64,000 nucleotides of DNA from Rhododendron vialii. Its lineage: Eukaryota > Streptophyta > Magnoliopsida > Ericales > Ericaceae. The DNA lies in contig NC_080567.1 in the NCBI RefSeq assembly GCF_030253575.1, positions 28,284,501-28,348,500 on the forward strand, read 5' to 3'. Position numbers and translations under genes: made by a program. Each line of letters starts with the position of its first letter. Position 1 is the stretch's first letter. The notes beneath the pieces were generated by a model. It saw only the letters and a list, made by a program, of their open reading frames with translations. It searched no databases and had not been told where the DNA came from. Positions 13,045 through 25,556 of this stretch are shown here, one piece after another.

Positions 13045-13278
13045 GAGCTAGCTTAGTAATGGAACCATTCTATCTTCCGGATTAAGAAACTTAATTGAGT
13101 ATCTTAAATCGCGTAATTGGGTGAAAATGTGATTTAACTCGAGTTATGGGTGTTAGTAATTGAGCTAGCTTGGTAATGGAACCATTCTATCTTCCGGATT
13201 AAGAACCTTAATTGAGTATCTTAAATCGCGTAATTGGGTGAAAATGTGATTTAACTTGAGTTATGAGTGTTAGTAATT
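13045..13278. repeat. 117-bp tandem duplication
   Basis: Units 13045-13161 and 13162-13278 begin GAGCTAGCTT and differ at only a few positions, so the duplication is fairly recent. It lies in the same block as the 36-bp duplication. Confidence 0.9.
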
Positions 13279-14084
13279 CCTAGACCTAACCTGCTTTTTA
13301 TCTTAGTTTATTCACTTTTTATTTAGCCTTTTTATTTTTCACCGCAAATGTAAAACAAAGTTGGCTACCTAAAAGTCGAAAACTCGTGCTTACTTCTACA
13401 AATTCCAACCAAGCTGTACTAATTATTCCCGTGGGCACGATCCCGGTCTTCCGGATTATTATACTTCAACTGACGTATTAAGCCTTTACGCTTGGGACAT
13501 TATTTCTTATATCGGAGTGAACGAAGCACTAGGTCATTCTCTCTGAATTCTCGAGGGACTCACTCTTGATGTATATTCAGTTACATGATCATGTCTCGGG
13601 ATTCTCGTATTTTGGGATTAAAACACACTGCACATACGTTAGTCACAAACAGAAAATGAATAACAATTTTGTTCACCTTGTTTTAGCGTGGCTAACTTTA
13701 CTCCTTTGAAGTGTATTCATGTGGGGTCTTATTTCGTTGATAGGAGTTGTCCAATTTTTATCAAATTTGATTTGTTGGGAATCCAAAAAAATCCAACTCA
13801 TTCAAGTATTACTAAATACTTGATCAAAAAACTGATTGTTTGGCCAGGAAATTGAATAACAACATAAATTTTTAAACCAAACAGTATCCAAATTGAGCTG
13901 AATTATTTCATGGACTTGTAATAAATTAATCGACACAAAACGAACGTTTTCAATTATCAAAGTATGTCATATTTAAAAAATCATCAAAATATGACTCAAA
14001 AATAGTTCCACTAACCGTGGGCACACAAAATTACTCAAAGGTACTCTCAAATATGTCCGGTTTTTCGTTCTTACATTTTGAACG

Positions 14085-14176
14085 TTTTTTTATAACTCAG
14101 GCATTCGGGTCAGTTTCTTGCACCTCGATTAATCCTGGGAGACCGACCAATCCCATCGTTCACTTGCTGGGCTTGG
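14085..14176 (-). mobile_element. tRNA-derived SINE fragment, copy 2 (5'-truncated)
   Basis: This matches the 3' half of the SINE at 2618-2845 in the same orientation: T run, TATAACTCAGG, then the GGGAGACCGACCAATCCCA-type segment. The tRNA-like head is missing. It lies just upstream of the second hAT MITE copy. Confidence 0.65.
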
Positions 14177-14230
14177 CTTAATTATTAAACTGGTCGACCC
14201 GAACCACGAGCTGCTCAGTTTGCTTGCAGT

Positions 14231-14402
14231 CAGTGTTCTAAAACAAATAATTAATCGGCGATTAATCGCTGGCGAGGCCTATCCATTCAGGTCTGACTAA
14301 CAATTAATTGCCGATTACTGATTAATATGTACCGATTAATTAGTTTAATCACTCGAAGGTGGCCAACCGTCCAACAAGTGCCTAGCGAATTTTAGAACAT
14401 TG
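14231..14402. mobile_element. hAT-type MITE, copy 2
   Basis: Same family as 3317-3489: it begins CAGTGTTCTAAAA, ends TTTTAGAACATTG, is 172 bp long and shares the GCGATTAATCG and GGCCTATCC internal blocks. The flanking 8-mers (14223-14230, 14403-14410) match at only about half the positions, so this insertion looks older than copy 1. It ends about 250 bp upstream of the RH3 start codon. Confidence 0.75.
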
Positions 14403-14651
14403 TCTTCACTTTGCAGCCCTACTTGTGCGTAAGAGGGAAACTCCATTAATTTCCTCTCTCCAAATTATATCCAATCCAAACAGGGAACAAACCCTGAAAA
14501 AATATCCTAAAACCCTCCGACTGTCTACTGAAGCCGAGGTGGAGGTTTATAGCGCCATACATCACCCTATCCCTTCAATCCCTTCCCCTCCCTCCCTGCC
14601 TTCCAAGTGAAAACCTCTCACCACCACCACCACCACCACCGAGCCACCGCC

Positions 14652-16376
14652 ATGGCTCGCTCCTCCTCCATCATACCCGTTTCCACCACACTCTCCCTCC
14701 CCTTCTCCTCCTCCGCCTTCACCAAAGCCACCGCCGCCCATTTCCGCCCCAAACCCCAATCCGGTGCCGTTTCATTTGTCGCGTCGGCCGTCGCGAGCAC
14801 GAATAACTCGGTCCTGAGCGACGAGGCGTTCAAGAGGCTGGGGTTGTTCGATGAAGACTCTCTGAACGTCAGAGACGACGACGACGATGGCGGCTTCGGC
14901 TCTAAAATTGGGAGAACGGCGTCGTCCGGTGCTGCTGGGAGTGACGACGGAGTCGAACTTGCTGTTTCGAACTTAGGGCTTCCTCAGAGGCTCGTCGAGG
15001 CTCTCAAGAAACGAGGGATTACGGAGCTATTCCCCATCCAAGTACGTTTTGGATACTTTCGTAGGGTTTAATTAAACAAGTCACGTAGTGCGCAAGCATG
15101 AAAGTGTCTTTAGGGCCCTGCTTAACCTTACTCGTATAATTTGCGTGCATGAGCGAGAGTGGGAGCCGATATGTGAGCCTGAGCGCGACTGTCGATAATA
15201 GCCCAAAGTGCCAGCATTCAACGTTACCTAAGACTTGATTATGTGACTAGTCGTTTAAAGCCAGGTTTGTAGCATAGACGGGTAAAATTGGTCCCTAGAC
15301 TTGATTTTTAAATAGTGGATTGAATTGTTGGTACTTGGTAGCTTAAGAAGTAAAGTTTTTACGCATTTATTCAAACTTATGGAGGCAGAATAATTGTGTT
15401 AAACTTTGCTTTTGTACATTGGAAAGCAAGATTGTTGGTTTTTTTTTTTTTTTGGTAAATAAGATTGTTGGTTGATAACAGAGAGTAAGTAAAACTTATT
15501 ATGGTTTGTGGAACCTGATGATATACATTTACCAAGCCATCCAAGTTGTAGAGGTAGGTCGTGGGTTGTGGGCCAGCATTTCTGCATAAGATGTCTTTGA
15601 TATTTTCAATAGACTTGTGGAATTAGTTATAGGTTTAGTGCAGGGCAACTTTGGACGTTATCTATATTTATAATATCATTGTTCATCTCCTACCAAAAAA
15701 GATGCAGTGACATTTCGCATAGACCACGTTTTGTGAATCACTTAAATCTGGCATTCTTGCGTGGTGGGGTGTTCAATTCGTTTACTTGCCTCGTTTGTGT
15801 CGCCTAGATCCTCCAAATCCTCTGTTAGGGTTCCACAATTCCCTAAGAAACCCAGGTTGGGAGTGATGGTATTATTAGTTGGAATAATGTCATCCATGTA
15901 TTAGTATGAATCATGGTTTTGTTTGATTTTTGGTGAAAAATGGTCTTGAATGGATCCCAAATCTTTTGCTGCTGCCTAGAGGTAATACTTTCTGGGTGCT
16001 CATTGTAGTTGACTGTTTTATTTCATGCACTTTTGGGGACATGTATACGAAGGGAACAGAACCCAGGGAACTAAGCAATAAATGTTGCACTCACACCTCA
16101 ACCTTTCAATTCCCGTTCATAAATCTCTTCACAATCTATGATCCCACATTCCCACTACAATCCTCAGTATCTTGTTCTCTTTTTCGCGAGCTAACCTTGA
16201 CTACTTGTAGAGGCATCTCTCTTTCACACCAACATTGTTTGCATCTTTGTGTTGTCGTCGGACTCGTCAATGAATATGAACTTCAAAGTCAATTTGGAAT
16301 GTAATGGTTGCATGCTTTTCATTGTGTCTGAACTCTGAATTCCTGCATACACCCTTTTCCCCCTTATATGTCTTTA

Positions 16377-16445
<69 letters not shown>

Positions 16446-19400
16446 ACACTTGCATGCACAAATATCAAAGTGCGTATATTTGTTCTGTAAATGTACTGAC
16501 TAAAAAGAATTTGACGGTTATGTTTTGCTTTGCTTTCCACTGCATTATGTTAGAGAGCTGTGCTAGCACCTGCATTGGAAGGTCGAGATCTTATTGCTCG
16601 TGCAAAGACTGGGACAGGGAAGACATTAGCCTTCGGAATACCAATACTTAAACGGCTTAGTGAAGATGAAAGGAGTTTTCAGAGGTTATCATAAAAATTA
16701 AAGCCCATTCAAGCCCTATTGTCCTGTTTTTTTATTCTTCCTCTTTTTGGACTACTAAAGCTTTTTCTTTATCCGTTTCTTTAACTGAAGGCATGGACGA
16801 CTTCCCAGAATGTTGGTTCTTGCACCTACTAGGGAATTAGCAAACCAAGTAGAAAAAGAACTCAAAGAATCGGCTCCGTATTTGAAGACTGTTTGTGTCT
16901 ATGGAGGAGTTTCTTATAATACACAGCAAAATGCACTTTCCCGTGGAGTTGATGTGGTGGTGGGAACTCCTGGTAGACTCATGGATCTAATAAAAAGTAA
17001 AAGCCTGCAACTGGGTGAAGTCGAGTATTTGGTGCTTGATGAAGCTGATCAAATGCTTGCGGTAGGCTTCGAGGAGGATGTGGAAGTGATTTTAGAAAAG
17101 CTTCCAGCACAGAGGCAGAGTATGCTTTTTTCTGCAACTATGCCTTTTTGGGTGAAGAAACTAGCCAGGAAATATTTGGACAATCCTTTGACAATTGATT
17201 TGGTAAGTTCCAAACCCGCTCCCTCCTTTTTGTTTCATGTCCTGCATGGTGACTTTATGCCATGGGCTACTTGTATAAATAATTCATTTACTTTTCCATA
17301 ATTGTAAAGTTCCCTTAGAAGTCGTTTGTGTCCCCCACCCCCAAAAAAAATAAAAAAAAATAAAAAGGTCCCATGTGAACTTATGTTGTTGAATTTTTGA
17401 CATTACAATGATTATGTAGGACCTGCTGCTATCTGCTCTCTAGCGATTCACATGTGGACGCCATAAGTTCCATTTCAGATAAACTTCTCTTTTGTAAGTA
17501 AGCTAGACACATGGGGGACAGGTGCCTACACCTAGAGACATGTGAGACATCTCGGTTTCCGGCACAGCTGAGGATGCGAAACCTGAGTTTTTCTCAATGT
17601 CTAAGTTTTGGGAAGAATATTAAACTAAGCAATTGGTTTAGTTTCTTTCTTTAGAATATATTCACGTTCCTCTATAAAATGGTTCTTTTTATTTGTTGCC
17701 TTGTGACTCATTCTTTGCATGTTTACATGGATGGCATTCTTCTGGAAAACTATTTTGGAAGTTTCTTCACTCTGCCTTGTTCCGTATAGGTTGGTGACAG
17801 TGAGGAAAAGCTGGTAGAGGGGATCAAGCTGTATGCCCTCCCGGCCACTGCAACTTCAAAGCGTACCATTCTTGCTGATCTTGTAACGGTATGAATGCAC
17901 ATTTTTTTTTGTTTTTTTAATCAAACTTATGTCTATATTTGTTTAAGAGATAAACAGTGGTTGGGGTTATGTTATCAAAATTATTAAACCGTGTGAAAAA
18001 AAGGTTTCATATCTTTGAAAATTTTCCTGACTTTCAGGTCTATGCCAAGGGAGGGAAGACAATTGTTTTCACGCAGACAAAACGTGACGCAGATGAAGTT
18101 TCTCTCGCTTTGACAAGTAGCATTACTTCAGAGGCACTGCATGGTGACATATCACAACACCAGAGGGAGAGAACTTTAAATGGTTTTAGGAAAGGGAAAT
18201 TCACGGTGCTTGTTGCCACTGACGTTGCAGCTCGTGGGCTTGATATCCCCAATGTGGATTTGGTGAGTGACGGCATTGCATATTCATCAGCATAGGTTGT
18301 CAAATTATGTTGTTCTGTATATTCCAAGCCATTCAAGTGCAGCCATACTTGTGGTCTGCTCTTAATACGAAATGAAAGTCATCAAATTTGATTTTTCTTG
18401 TGAAGAGGGTTTCCTACCTACAGAAATAATGATGCTTTGAATTATGCTTTGGAGTATATCACATTGATGAAACATCATTTTTGCTATATTTACTTGCAAA
18501 TTGCATTCTTACTCAATGTGCAGAACCTTGCCAACAGTTTGACATTCAGAAGAAATTTTTTGTGAGATCATGCTTATATCGTTTCGCTTTGGACTGAAAT
18601 GAGTTTGATATCAATCATCTGAAGATCATTCTTCTTAGTCATTATTATTGCTTTTTGTTTCATTTTTATGTTTTAGCAAGGGGTCTGGGTCAGTTGGATA
18701 AATTTGTTAATTCTCAGAAACCTGACTGTAGTGTTGCTCGAGTTCAGTATTGTGCTTTCACACATCAACTTAGTTGTTCGGTGCACTTAGTCCAGAATGT
18801 GATCTCTGCTTATTTGCTCTTTCCATTCTCTAGGTTATCCACTATGAATTGCCAAATGATCCAGAGACTTTTGTGCATCGCTCTGGTCGTACGGGACGAG
18901 CAGGAAAAGAAGGCAGTGTTATTTTAATGTTCACTAGTAGCCAGAGGAGGACAATCAAAACACTTGAGCGCGATGTTGGATGTAAGTTTGAGTTTATTAG
19001 CCCACCATCTGTGGAAGATGTTTTAGAGGCATCAGCTGAGCAAGTGGTGGCTACCCTAAATGGAGTTCATCCTGAGTCTGTGGAGTTCTTCACCCCAACT
19101 GCTCAAAAGTTGATTGACGAAAAAGGCACGGGTGCTCTTGCTGCTGCCATAGCACAACTGAGTGGCTTTTCCCAACCTCCATCGTCCCGATCTCTAATTA
19201 CGCATGAGAAGGTAAAACCTGAGCAAAGAGGTTTCGGTTCAGTTATCTAGGCCCCATGAAGTCTCTTGTGCTTGATGTGTTTTTTCGCAGTTGGAAGTGC
19301 TGAAACATATTTTTTACTCCATGGATTGCTAGATTTTCGCATAAATCATAGCATCTTAATTTTCTATCAGAAATTACTTATTTGTTCCTTTTACAGAATA

Positions 19401-21714
19401 ACGTTATAATTTACTTATTTGACCCACTAAGGACAGTGTAAAACTGGACATTATAAGCTGTTGGTAGTTGTGGTTTTAGGAAGTTTTTGAAACTTAGCTT
19501 TATTCGAATTTCAGTGACTTGCATGTTTCTTTCCTATCTCTTCCTGCTCATGGAGTATATAATCTTCTGCACGTCTTGATATCACCTTCCGTAACTGCTA
19601 TGGGAGATCATAAGGTGAAACTTTTGCATGCTGTGGATCTTCATTAGGATTTTATTGCCCTAGGTTTAGCTGAGGGCATGGCTTTGAATAGTGCCCACTT
19701 GAAGGAGCGCATTGATCCCTAATCAATTGGGATTCATTAGGATGTCTTGATTCATTTAAGTCGAGAGATCTTCCCTCAGCTGTAGCTGAAGACGTGAACA
19801 GTATTACAGACAACTTCAGTGATTCATCCCTGTCCACGATGAAGTTATTTTTTACTTCTGCCATCATGAAAGAGAAAAGATTAAGTTTTACCTGTCCATT
19901 TCTGAGCTATGGTTGTGACGCACCACCTATAGGTTAATGGGTGCCTCTATTTGTGGATTCTTGGTCTCATTGTTTGTTGGTAGCGACTTTTTTGTGTTCC
20001 TACAATTTGCTTGTGTCCAGTGTCTTACATTTGTATCTTCTTGTTTTGTGTTTCTCCACTATCTTTGTGCGATCATTGGAACTATCTGATCATTCAATTT
20101 GACAAGAAACTTCCACTGCAGGGATGGGTAACGTTGCAGCTAACACGTGATCCTGTTTTTTCTAGAGGGTTCTTTTCTGCTAGATCCGTAACTGGACTAT
20201 TGTCAGATGTTTATTCTTCGGCCGCTGGTGAAGTAGGAAAAATACACTTAATTGCAGATGAAAAGGTGTGTGAGGGGTTTGTCACATACACTTAGATTAC
20301 AGTTCAACCTTAAAGAAATATATTAGAAAGAGATGAATTCTTTTTCTTTTGGTGAGTAAAGATTTATTTCACCAATTCTTAACTTTTGTTATGGCAGGTT
20401 CAAGGAGCAGTTTTTGATCTTCCAGAGGAGATCGCAAAAGAATTACTGAATAAGGAGCTACCACCTGGAAACACTATTTCCAGAATTACCAAGGTCAATT
20501 TTAAGTTGTGGTCACTGTTTCTCATTGTAGCTCTTGGATCCTGGTGTTTTGAATGGATACTCAGATTTTGTGTACCGCTCATCTCTGTGTTATGCAGTTG
20601 CCCACTTTGCAAGATGATGGGCCTCCAACTGATTACTATGGAAGGTTTTCTAACAGGGATAGGGGTTTCCGAGGAGGTTCTAGGGGACAAAGAGGTTTCA
20701 GTAACTCACGAGGATGGGATCGAGATTCTAATGAGGACGAAGGCAGGTTTGGTAATAGGCGCGGTGGTCGGAGCAACAGAAGCAACAGTAGTTGGTCTAG
20801 TAGCCCAAGAGAGAGTTCAAGAGACAGTGCAGATGATTGGTTAATAGGCGGTGGACGGTCTGGGCGGTCAAGAGATAGCTCAAGAGACAGTGCAAGTGAT
20901 TGGTTAATAGGCGGTGGACGGTCTGGGCGGTCATCATCCTATGCAAATAGGGACAGGTAATTCCCCTATTGGTTGCTTTATTAGTAATTTAGTACTCCTG
21001 TGGATAACATTTGGATGACTTGAATTTAAAAGATGGAATGGAAATCTCAATACCTTGACTCCGATGATCAGTAATGTGTTCAATTTTTTGTATCAAGACC
21101 TTCTCCAGTAATGAGGATGGTATTATAGTAAATCGTTTTTAAAATTTTCTGATTTTAGCGAGCTCTCCTTTCTTTCTTTCTAACCTTAATTAACATAAGT
21201 TCCTGCTAGTTTGGCAATCTCATTCCATCAAAAGAGGAAAACCTGGAATGATTTTCCACACGATTTTAAATGTCCTGTTCTACTTGTTTCCTGACTTCCA
21301 ACAGAAAAAGCTGGTGATTTGGTAGTGCAAAGGAAAGGGAGACCATACCACACATACTTTTTAAGCGCTCTAGGAGGCCCTAACCCTCATTAGTTCCCCT
21401 TTCTTTGGCGTGAATGAGATCTTATGTTAGGTGTTTCAAAAGAATTCCTGGGAATCCTATTGATGGTTTTCTGTGGTCGATTAAATAACAGTGAAGACTC
21501 TGACCGTTCTCTTCCGTAGTAAACTGGATTTGGATGTTATTGGGGCCACATTTGGCTGGATGTGATTGTCATTTGAATCAAAATTCACAGTAACTTTAGT
21601 ATCTGATATTCCCTTTTTCTTGTCCCTAACAGAGACAGCTTTGGCGGTGCATGTTTCAACTGTGGGCGGTCTGGCCATAGGGCATCGGATTGTCCTACCA
21701 AGAAAGGTTTTTAG
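14652..21714 (+). CDS. RH3: Chloroplast DEAD-box ATP-dependent RNA helicase RH3
   Basis: Ten exons: 14652-15041, 16554-16684, 16791-17202, 17790-17888, 18038-18262, 18834-19211, 20122-20265, 20398-20493, 20598-20956, 21633-21714. Total 2316 nt, 771 aa, phases consistent. The ATG at 14652 has an ACCGCCATGGCT context; an in-frame GTG upstream is not a plant start. Seen: Ser/Thr-rich probable transit peptide (about 1-45), Q motif (107-130), Walker A AKTGTGKT (147-154), PTREL (186-190), TPGR (233-236), DEAD (257-260), SAT (288-290), ARGLD (409-413), [10 protein letters not shown] (434-443), GUCT-like region (about 550-640), RG/RS-rich tail, and a CCHC knuckle (C752, C755, H760, C765). Known: RH3 (Arabidopsis EMB1138) aids plastid group II intron splicing and 50S assembly. 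The tail has a 21-residue tandem duplication. Introns 1, 4, 5 and 6 are long and hold no other gene. Confidence 0.97.
16381..16448. repeat. Compound (CT)n(CA)n(CG)n microsatellite
   Basis: A CT run is followed by CA, then CG and CA dinucleotides, in RH3 intron 1 about 105 bp before the exon 2 acceptor. Confidence 0.95.
20823..20948 (+). repeat. 63-bp in-frame tandem duplication in the RH3 tail
   Basis: Units 20823-20885 and 20886-20948 each encode a DSA(D/S)[12 protein letters not shown]-containing 21-residue block within exon 9. The duplication keeps the frame and lengthens the RG/RS-rich region just before the zinc knuckle. Confidence 0.93.
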
Positions 21715-23186
21715 TTATTCTTTTCTGTGCTGCCACCGGGAGTTTTCTTACTGCTTGGATACATATGAGAGATTGCTGCTGCCAGTTCTGCTACTGCCGC
21801 TGGATGTTGGCTTGCAATACGTGTGTTGTAAAAGAAGGCATTCAAGAGGTCCACAAGGTTGAAGAAAGTTCTCTCTGAAGTGTCAAAGAAAAGCAGCTTC
21901 TGTCTCCCTCTCAATTCTATAGGCCAATTGTTTTGTGAATCACAAACTAATTATCCGTCTTCGATTAGGGCTCGGCCTAAGTCTGTTGTTTTATGTATTT
22001 CCTTGTTCTTCTGCCCGTTGGTGGGAGAGAATGACAGCTTACAAGTAAGTGAAATTCATTGCAATGTTTCTGGATTACTACATATCTGATTGATGATGTC
22101 TTATGGACTTAGCTGAATGTCCATATCCCAGCCTAACCGTAGCCTTTGTTTGTGACTGATAGAAACCAAAGGTGCAAAAACATACTTACTACTAGCAGGT
22201 TGCCTTTGCTTTCCTGTGGTTGGAGTAGAAACAGCTCTCGTTCTGTTCATTTCCTCACATAGTATGAATGCTATATCGGTTTATCTACAAGAGTATTGTA
22301 ATGAGGCCAAAACCGCTCATTTCTTTTTGAGTCCTCATATCCAGATATTTTAAGAAGTGCCAAATACATATTTTCCTTTCGAGTTTCCAAGGAAGATTCT
22401 ATGCGTTGATGACGTGACTTAAATTTGCCCCAAGAATGGCTTTTTTGCAAATGACTTTCACTTAACCAATGATGCAACATGAAATAGCTCAAAACTTTCA
22501 ATCCACTAACTATTTGCTTCGGAAGCATGATCCAAAGGTAGAAAGACACTAAACTAGCACGACATCAATGTACACAAACACTCTCAACAAGAACAGGCGC
22601 GAAATTGTACGAATCCATACAAGTGCTCAACTCGCAAAGCTCTTTCAATGTTTTAGGTTGTTTTCCTTGGCTCCATCAATATACTCCAAAACATAAGATG
22701 ATACCCGAGCTTACAAAGCTCTGTCGCTCATTGTATGGAGTTGATGCAAAAACCGCTTACAAAGCTCTGTCGCTCATTGTATGGAGTTGATGCAAAAACC
22801 TACTCGCGAAAGGTCAAGCTCATGACACTATGAACCACCACGTTGTCTAAAAATGCAAAATCATGTTCCATGAAACATGGAAAATGCACTGAACTAGCAA
22901 GATCAAAGTGTGTAGGTACATGTTCTCAACAAGACAAGAGATGCAGCAAAATTGTATAGGGTCATAGTGGCGGGTCAGAACCCGCAATGTTCCACAAAGA
23001 CACAACACGATACTCCAAATGTTATCGCTCCAGCATTAGTATAACATTGTCCACACAAAAGCAAAAAAAGTAATTTCTAGTAAATTTTCTAGGTGGATGA
23101 TCTGTCTATGACCTGCGCCAGAGAGCAGATTAGTTGAGGTGGGCATAGAGCTGGCCCAGACACGGACTATCCTACCAAAAACAAAC
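21715..23186. other. Intergenic between convergent RH3 and PPR genes
   Basis: This holds the RH3 3' untranslated region (from 21715) and the PPR 3' untranslated region (up to 23186). A 46-bp tandem duplication lies at 22711-22756 and 22757-22802 (unit begins TTACAAAGCTCTGTCGC). No further coding exon was recognised on either strand. Confidence 0.6.
22711..22802. repeat. 46-bp tandem duplication
   Basis: Two essentially identical 46-bp units lie head to tail, about 385 bp beyond the PPR stop codon. Confidence 0.9.
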
Positions 23187-24083
23187 CTACTTGCCAAAGA
23201 GCAAGCTCATGACACTTCTCACCACCGGACCCCTCATGCCCTTCAAAACCTCCCTTACCTCCCTCTCCTCCGACAAAACCCCAAGCCTCTTCATCTCTTC
23301 CACCACCTCCCTCCCCCTCTCCTCCCCCCCTTCCCTCACCACCCCCTCCACCACCGCCACAATCGTCCCCGCGTTCACCCTCACCCCCTTCGCCATCATC
23401 TCCCCCACAACCCTCCTCCCCTCCTCCACCATCTTCCCATCCCCACACCCCACCAACCCTTTCACCAACACCGAATACGTATACGCATTCGGCATCACCC
23501 CACATCCCAGCATCCTCTTGTACACCTTCAAAGCCTCCTTGGCCTGGCCCGCATTTACGTACGCCTCGATCACCGCCGTGTGGGCTACCACGTCTGGCAT
23601 GTGACCCTCATCTTTAATCTGCTTAAAAAGCTCCAAGGCCTCGTGGGTTAACCCGTCCTTGGACAATCCGTCGAACATCTTGACTGCATTGTTGAACAAC
23701 CCTTCCGTTCGGATCTTGTGGAAAACTTCTTGCAAGTTAGTCGGGTCGTCAGGCTCCTCTATCGCTGGTTTCTTGTTAAACGGGTCGTACGGCGGCGGCA
23801 ACTTGCTCTTGTCGACCGCGGGTTTTTTGACTGGTTCGGGATCGGAGTCGGAGTCGGAATCAGAGAGGGAAAAATTGGTCAGTTTGGGGTTTCTTTTGGT
23901 GGCGTCGGAGGTGCTGCAGAGTAGTCTGGTAGAAGTAGTAGTAGTAGTAGTAGATGGTGGAGAAAATGGGGAAGGGAGTAGAAGGGATGGGGAGGGGCGG
24001 AGGAGACGGGGGAGGAGAGAGAGCGGGGAAGAGGAGCGAGAGAGAAGGAGGAGAGATCGAAATATGGTTGTGGCTGCGGCCAT
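23187..24083 (-). CDS. Small P-class pentatricopeptide repeat (PPR) protein, probably organellar
   Basis: Intronless, 298 aa. The ATG at 24083 is in an ACAATGGCC context. Seen: an N-terminal 55 residues rich in Ser, Leu, Arg and Pro with almost no acidic residues, resembling an organelle targeting peptide; an Asp/Ser stretch (about 72-84); and helical PPR units over about 129-270, the clearest at 165-199 (VVAHTAVIEAYVNAGQAKEA... with the VMPNAYTYS boundary at 197-204). There is no E, DYW or SMR domain. Known: P-class PPR proteins bind organelle RNA in a sequence-specific way. Length and layout resemble the short Arabidopsis protein At4g38150, recalled rather than checked. With only about 3-4 repeats, RNA binding alone may be weak. 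Coding DNA is very GC-rich, which makes long false open frames on the other strand. Confidence 0.9.
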   Translation of the reverse strand: MAAATTIFRSLLLLSRSSSPLSLLPRLLRPSPSLLLPSPFSPPSTTTTTTSTRLLCSTSDATKRNPKLTNFSLSDSDSDSDPEPVKKPAVDKSKLPPPYDPFNKKPAIEEPDDPTNLQEVFHKIRTEGLFNNAVKMFDGLSKDGLTHEALELFKQIKDEGHMPDVVAHTAVIEAYVNAGQAKEALKVYKRMLGCGVMPNAYTYSVLVKGLVGCGDGKMVEEGRRVVGEMMAKGVRVNAGTIVAVVEGVVREGGEERGREVVEEMKRLGVLSEEREVREVLKGMRGPVVRSVMSLLFGK

Positions 24084-24334
24084 TGTTGTGCTGTGGTGCT
24101 CCTCTGCTCGGTGAGTTCTGAAGTGATTTCTGAGGAGAGAATTTATTTTTTATTTTTTGGTTTTTGAAGTTTTGGAGAGAAGAATCTAGAAGGGGGAGAG
24201 CGGTTGCGCGCGGTTTTCTGCTAGGGTCGTGTTTGGTTTGCGAAAAATGGAATCACGAGTGTTTGGTTTGCAGCGTACCCCCGTTCCCGCTAACTGATTT
24301 TTAGGTTTTTTTCTTGAATATTTTTTAAAATATA

Positions 24335-24545
24335 CTCCCTCCGTCCCATAATATTTGTCCGGTCCGCGAAACGAGGACTACAAAATAATGCATTTCGAGA
24401 AAAAATTTAAATTTTTTTCATAAGTTAAAAGAACTCGTCGAGATTTGGTAAATTGTTGAATTTTTGTTCAACTTTTCTTACAAAAATAGTATTATTTTTA
24501 CGTCTCCGTTTTAAGGACCGGACAAATATGATGGGACGGAGGGAG
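24335..24545. mobile_element. Stowaway MITE (Tc1/mariner type), copy 1
   Basis: This 211-bp element has the hallmark termini CTCCCTCCGTCCC and GGGACGGAGGGAG and flanking TA duplications (24333-24334, 24546-24547). The inverted repeats extend through TTTGTCCGGTC / GACCGGACAAA. It is non-coding. Confidence 0.95.
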
Positions 24546-25374
24546 TATTTACATAAGAGACATAATTTTTTTTCTTTCGTCGAAAAAAATCAATAATACA
24601 TAAAAATTTGGCGCAAAATAACAATCGTGAAATAAAATTGAACAATGACAAAGCTAAAAAGTTGAACGGGTTAGAATTGCTTTTTGCCACTTCATTATTG
24701 CATTAATCTCTTATTTTTAGAATTTGGGTTTTTGGGAGTAAACTTTAACGTTGTTTTTGCCTAAATGCATAATAAAACAAGAACTCGAGAAAACAGATTC
24801 TAAAATCATTTTAGAGAAACTCTTTGGATGATGAATCTAAAATCTGTAAATGTATTCTTCACATTATTATTACTAAAGCACTTCAACAGGTTACGATTAT
24901 AATTCAAAAATTTATAGTCTAAAATCTAGATTTCAAATTTCATAAAGGTAATTAGCTCCCAATTCCCAAACACTCCCTTACAACAGGAAACCGAAACAAT
25001 CAACTTCCTGCTGCTGGTGCTAGAAATTTTGACGATGTTTTCCGAAAGTTGCGAGCATTTTCAATTTACCAAAGCCAAACGGATTGATGAGTGAAACTTG
25101 TTTTCTCCTCCATTGACATATTTGCTCCCCCACCCTACATGCATAATCCATCAAAAAGCTTCTCTCAATCTTCGCTCTCACGGATATTAGTGGATTAAGA
25201 CGTGTTTCAAAGACCTTTCACGCTTGTGCTCATTCTCCCGCTCCCAACACCCCGCAAGCGAATTAATATGACCTAGCTCTCACCAACATCATCAATGTTC
25301 ATTTAGATGATTGTTTCCTAAATGGAACCATTCCAAATATAGTAAACTCTAATTTACTATACAATATTGGCAAA

Positions 25375-25556
25375 AAAAACAAACTCGACAGTGAAAAAAA
25401 CATACCGGCAACATAGACATTTCTCTACTGAATAGTATGCAATAACCTCAAGGGATCTCCATCTAAAAAAAAAAGTCGACAATGAAAAAAACATACCGGC
25501 AACATGGACATTTCTCTGCCGAATAGTACGCAATAACCTCGAGGGATCTCCATCTC
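25375..25556. repeat. 91-bp tandem duplication
   Basis: Two diverged units with period 91 bp share CATACCGGCAACAT (at 25401 and 25492) and GGGATCTCCATCT. They lie just downstream of the coiled-coil gene's stop codon. Confidence 0.85.

Larger units (their letters stand above)
11920..13520. repeat. Degenerate repetitive region, possible LTR-retroelement remnant
   Basis: A non-coding block begins with a short imperfect palindrome (GATAAGCACCCGATA ... GGGTGTGCTAG). Diverged units containing GGCATCGGTAGA and TCGGTACCGAG recur about every 60-65 bp between 12155 and 12440. Tandem duplications follow. Near 13430 there is a GGGCACGATCCCGGTCTTCC tract of the kind found at the 3' internal ends of some plant Ty3-gypsy elements. 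No LTR pair or coding domain could be delimited, so the class is inference. Confidence 0.35.

Noticed and set aside
14607-14651. Upstream in-frame GTG extension of RH3 (His-rich)
   Set aside because: Plants initiate at ATG; the ATG at 14652 has a near-ideal context, and the extension is a translated CAC repeat from the leader.
23139-24114. Long open frames on the plus strand and in a second minus frame over the PPR gene
   Set aside because: They are antisense or alternate-frame shadows of a very GC-rich coding exon; their proteins are low-complexity His/Pro or Gly/Glu runs with no motif.
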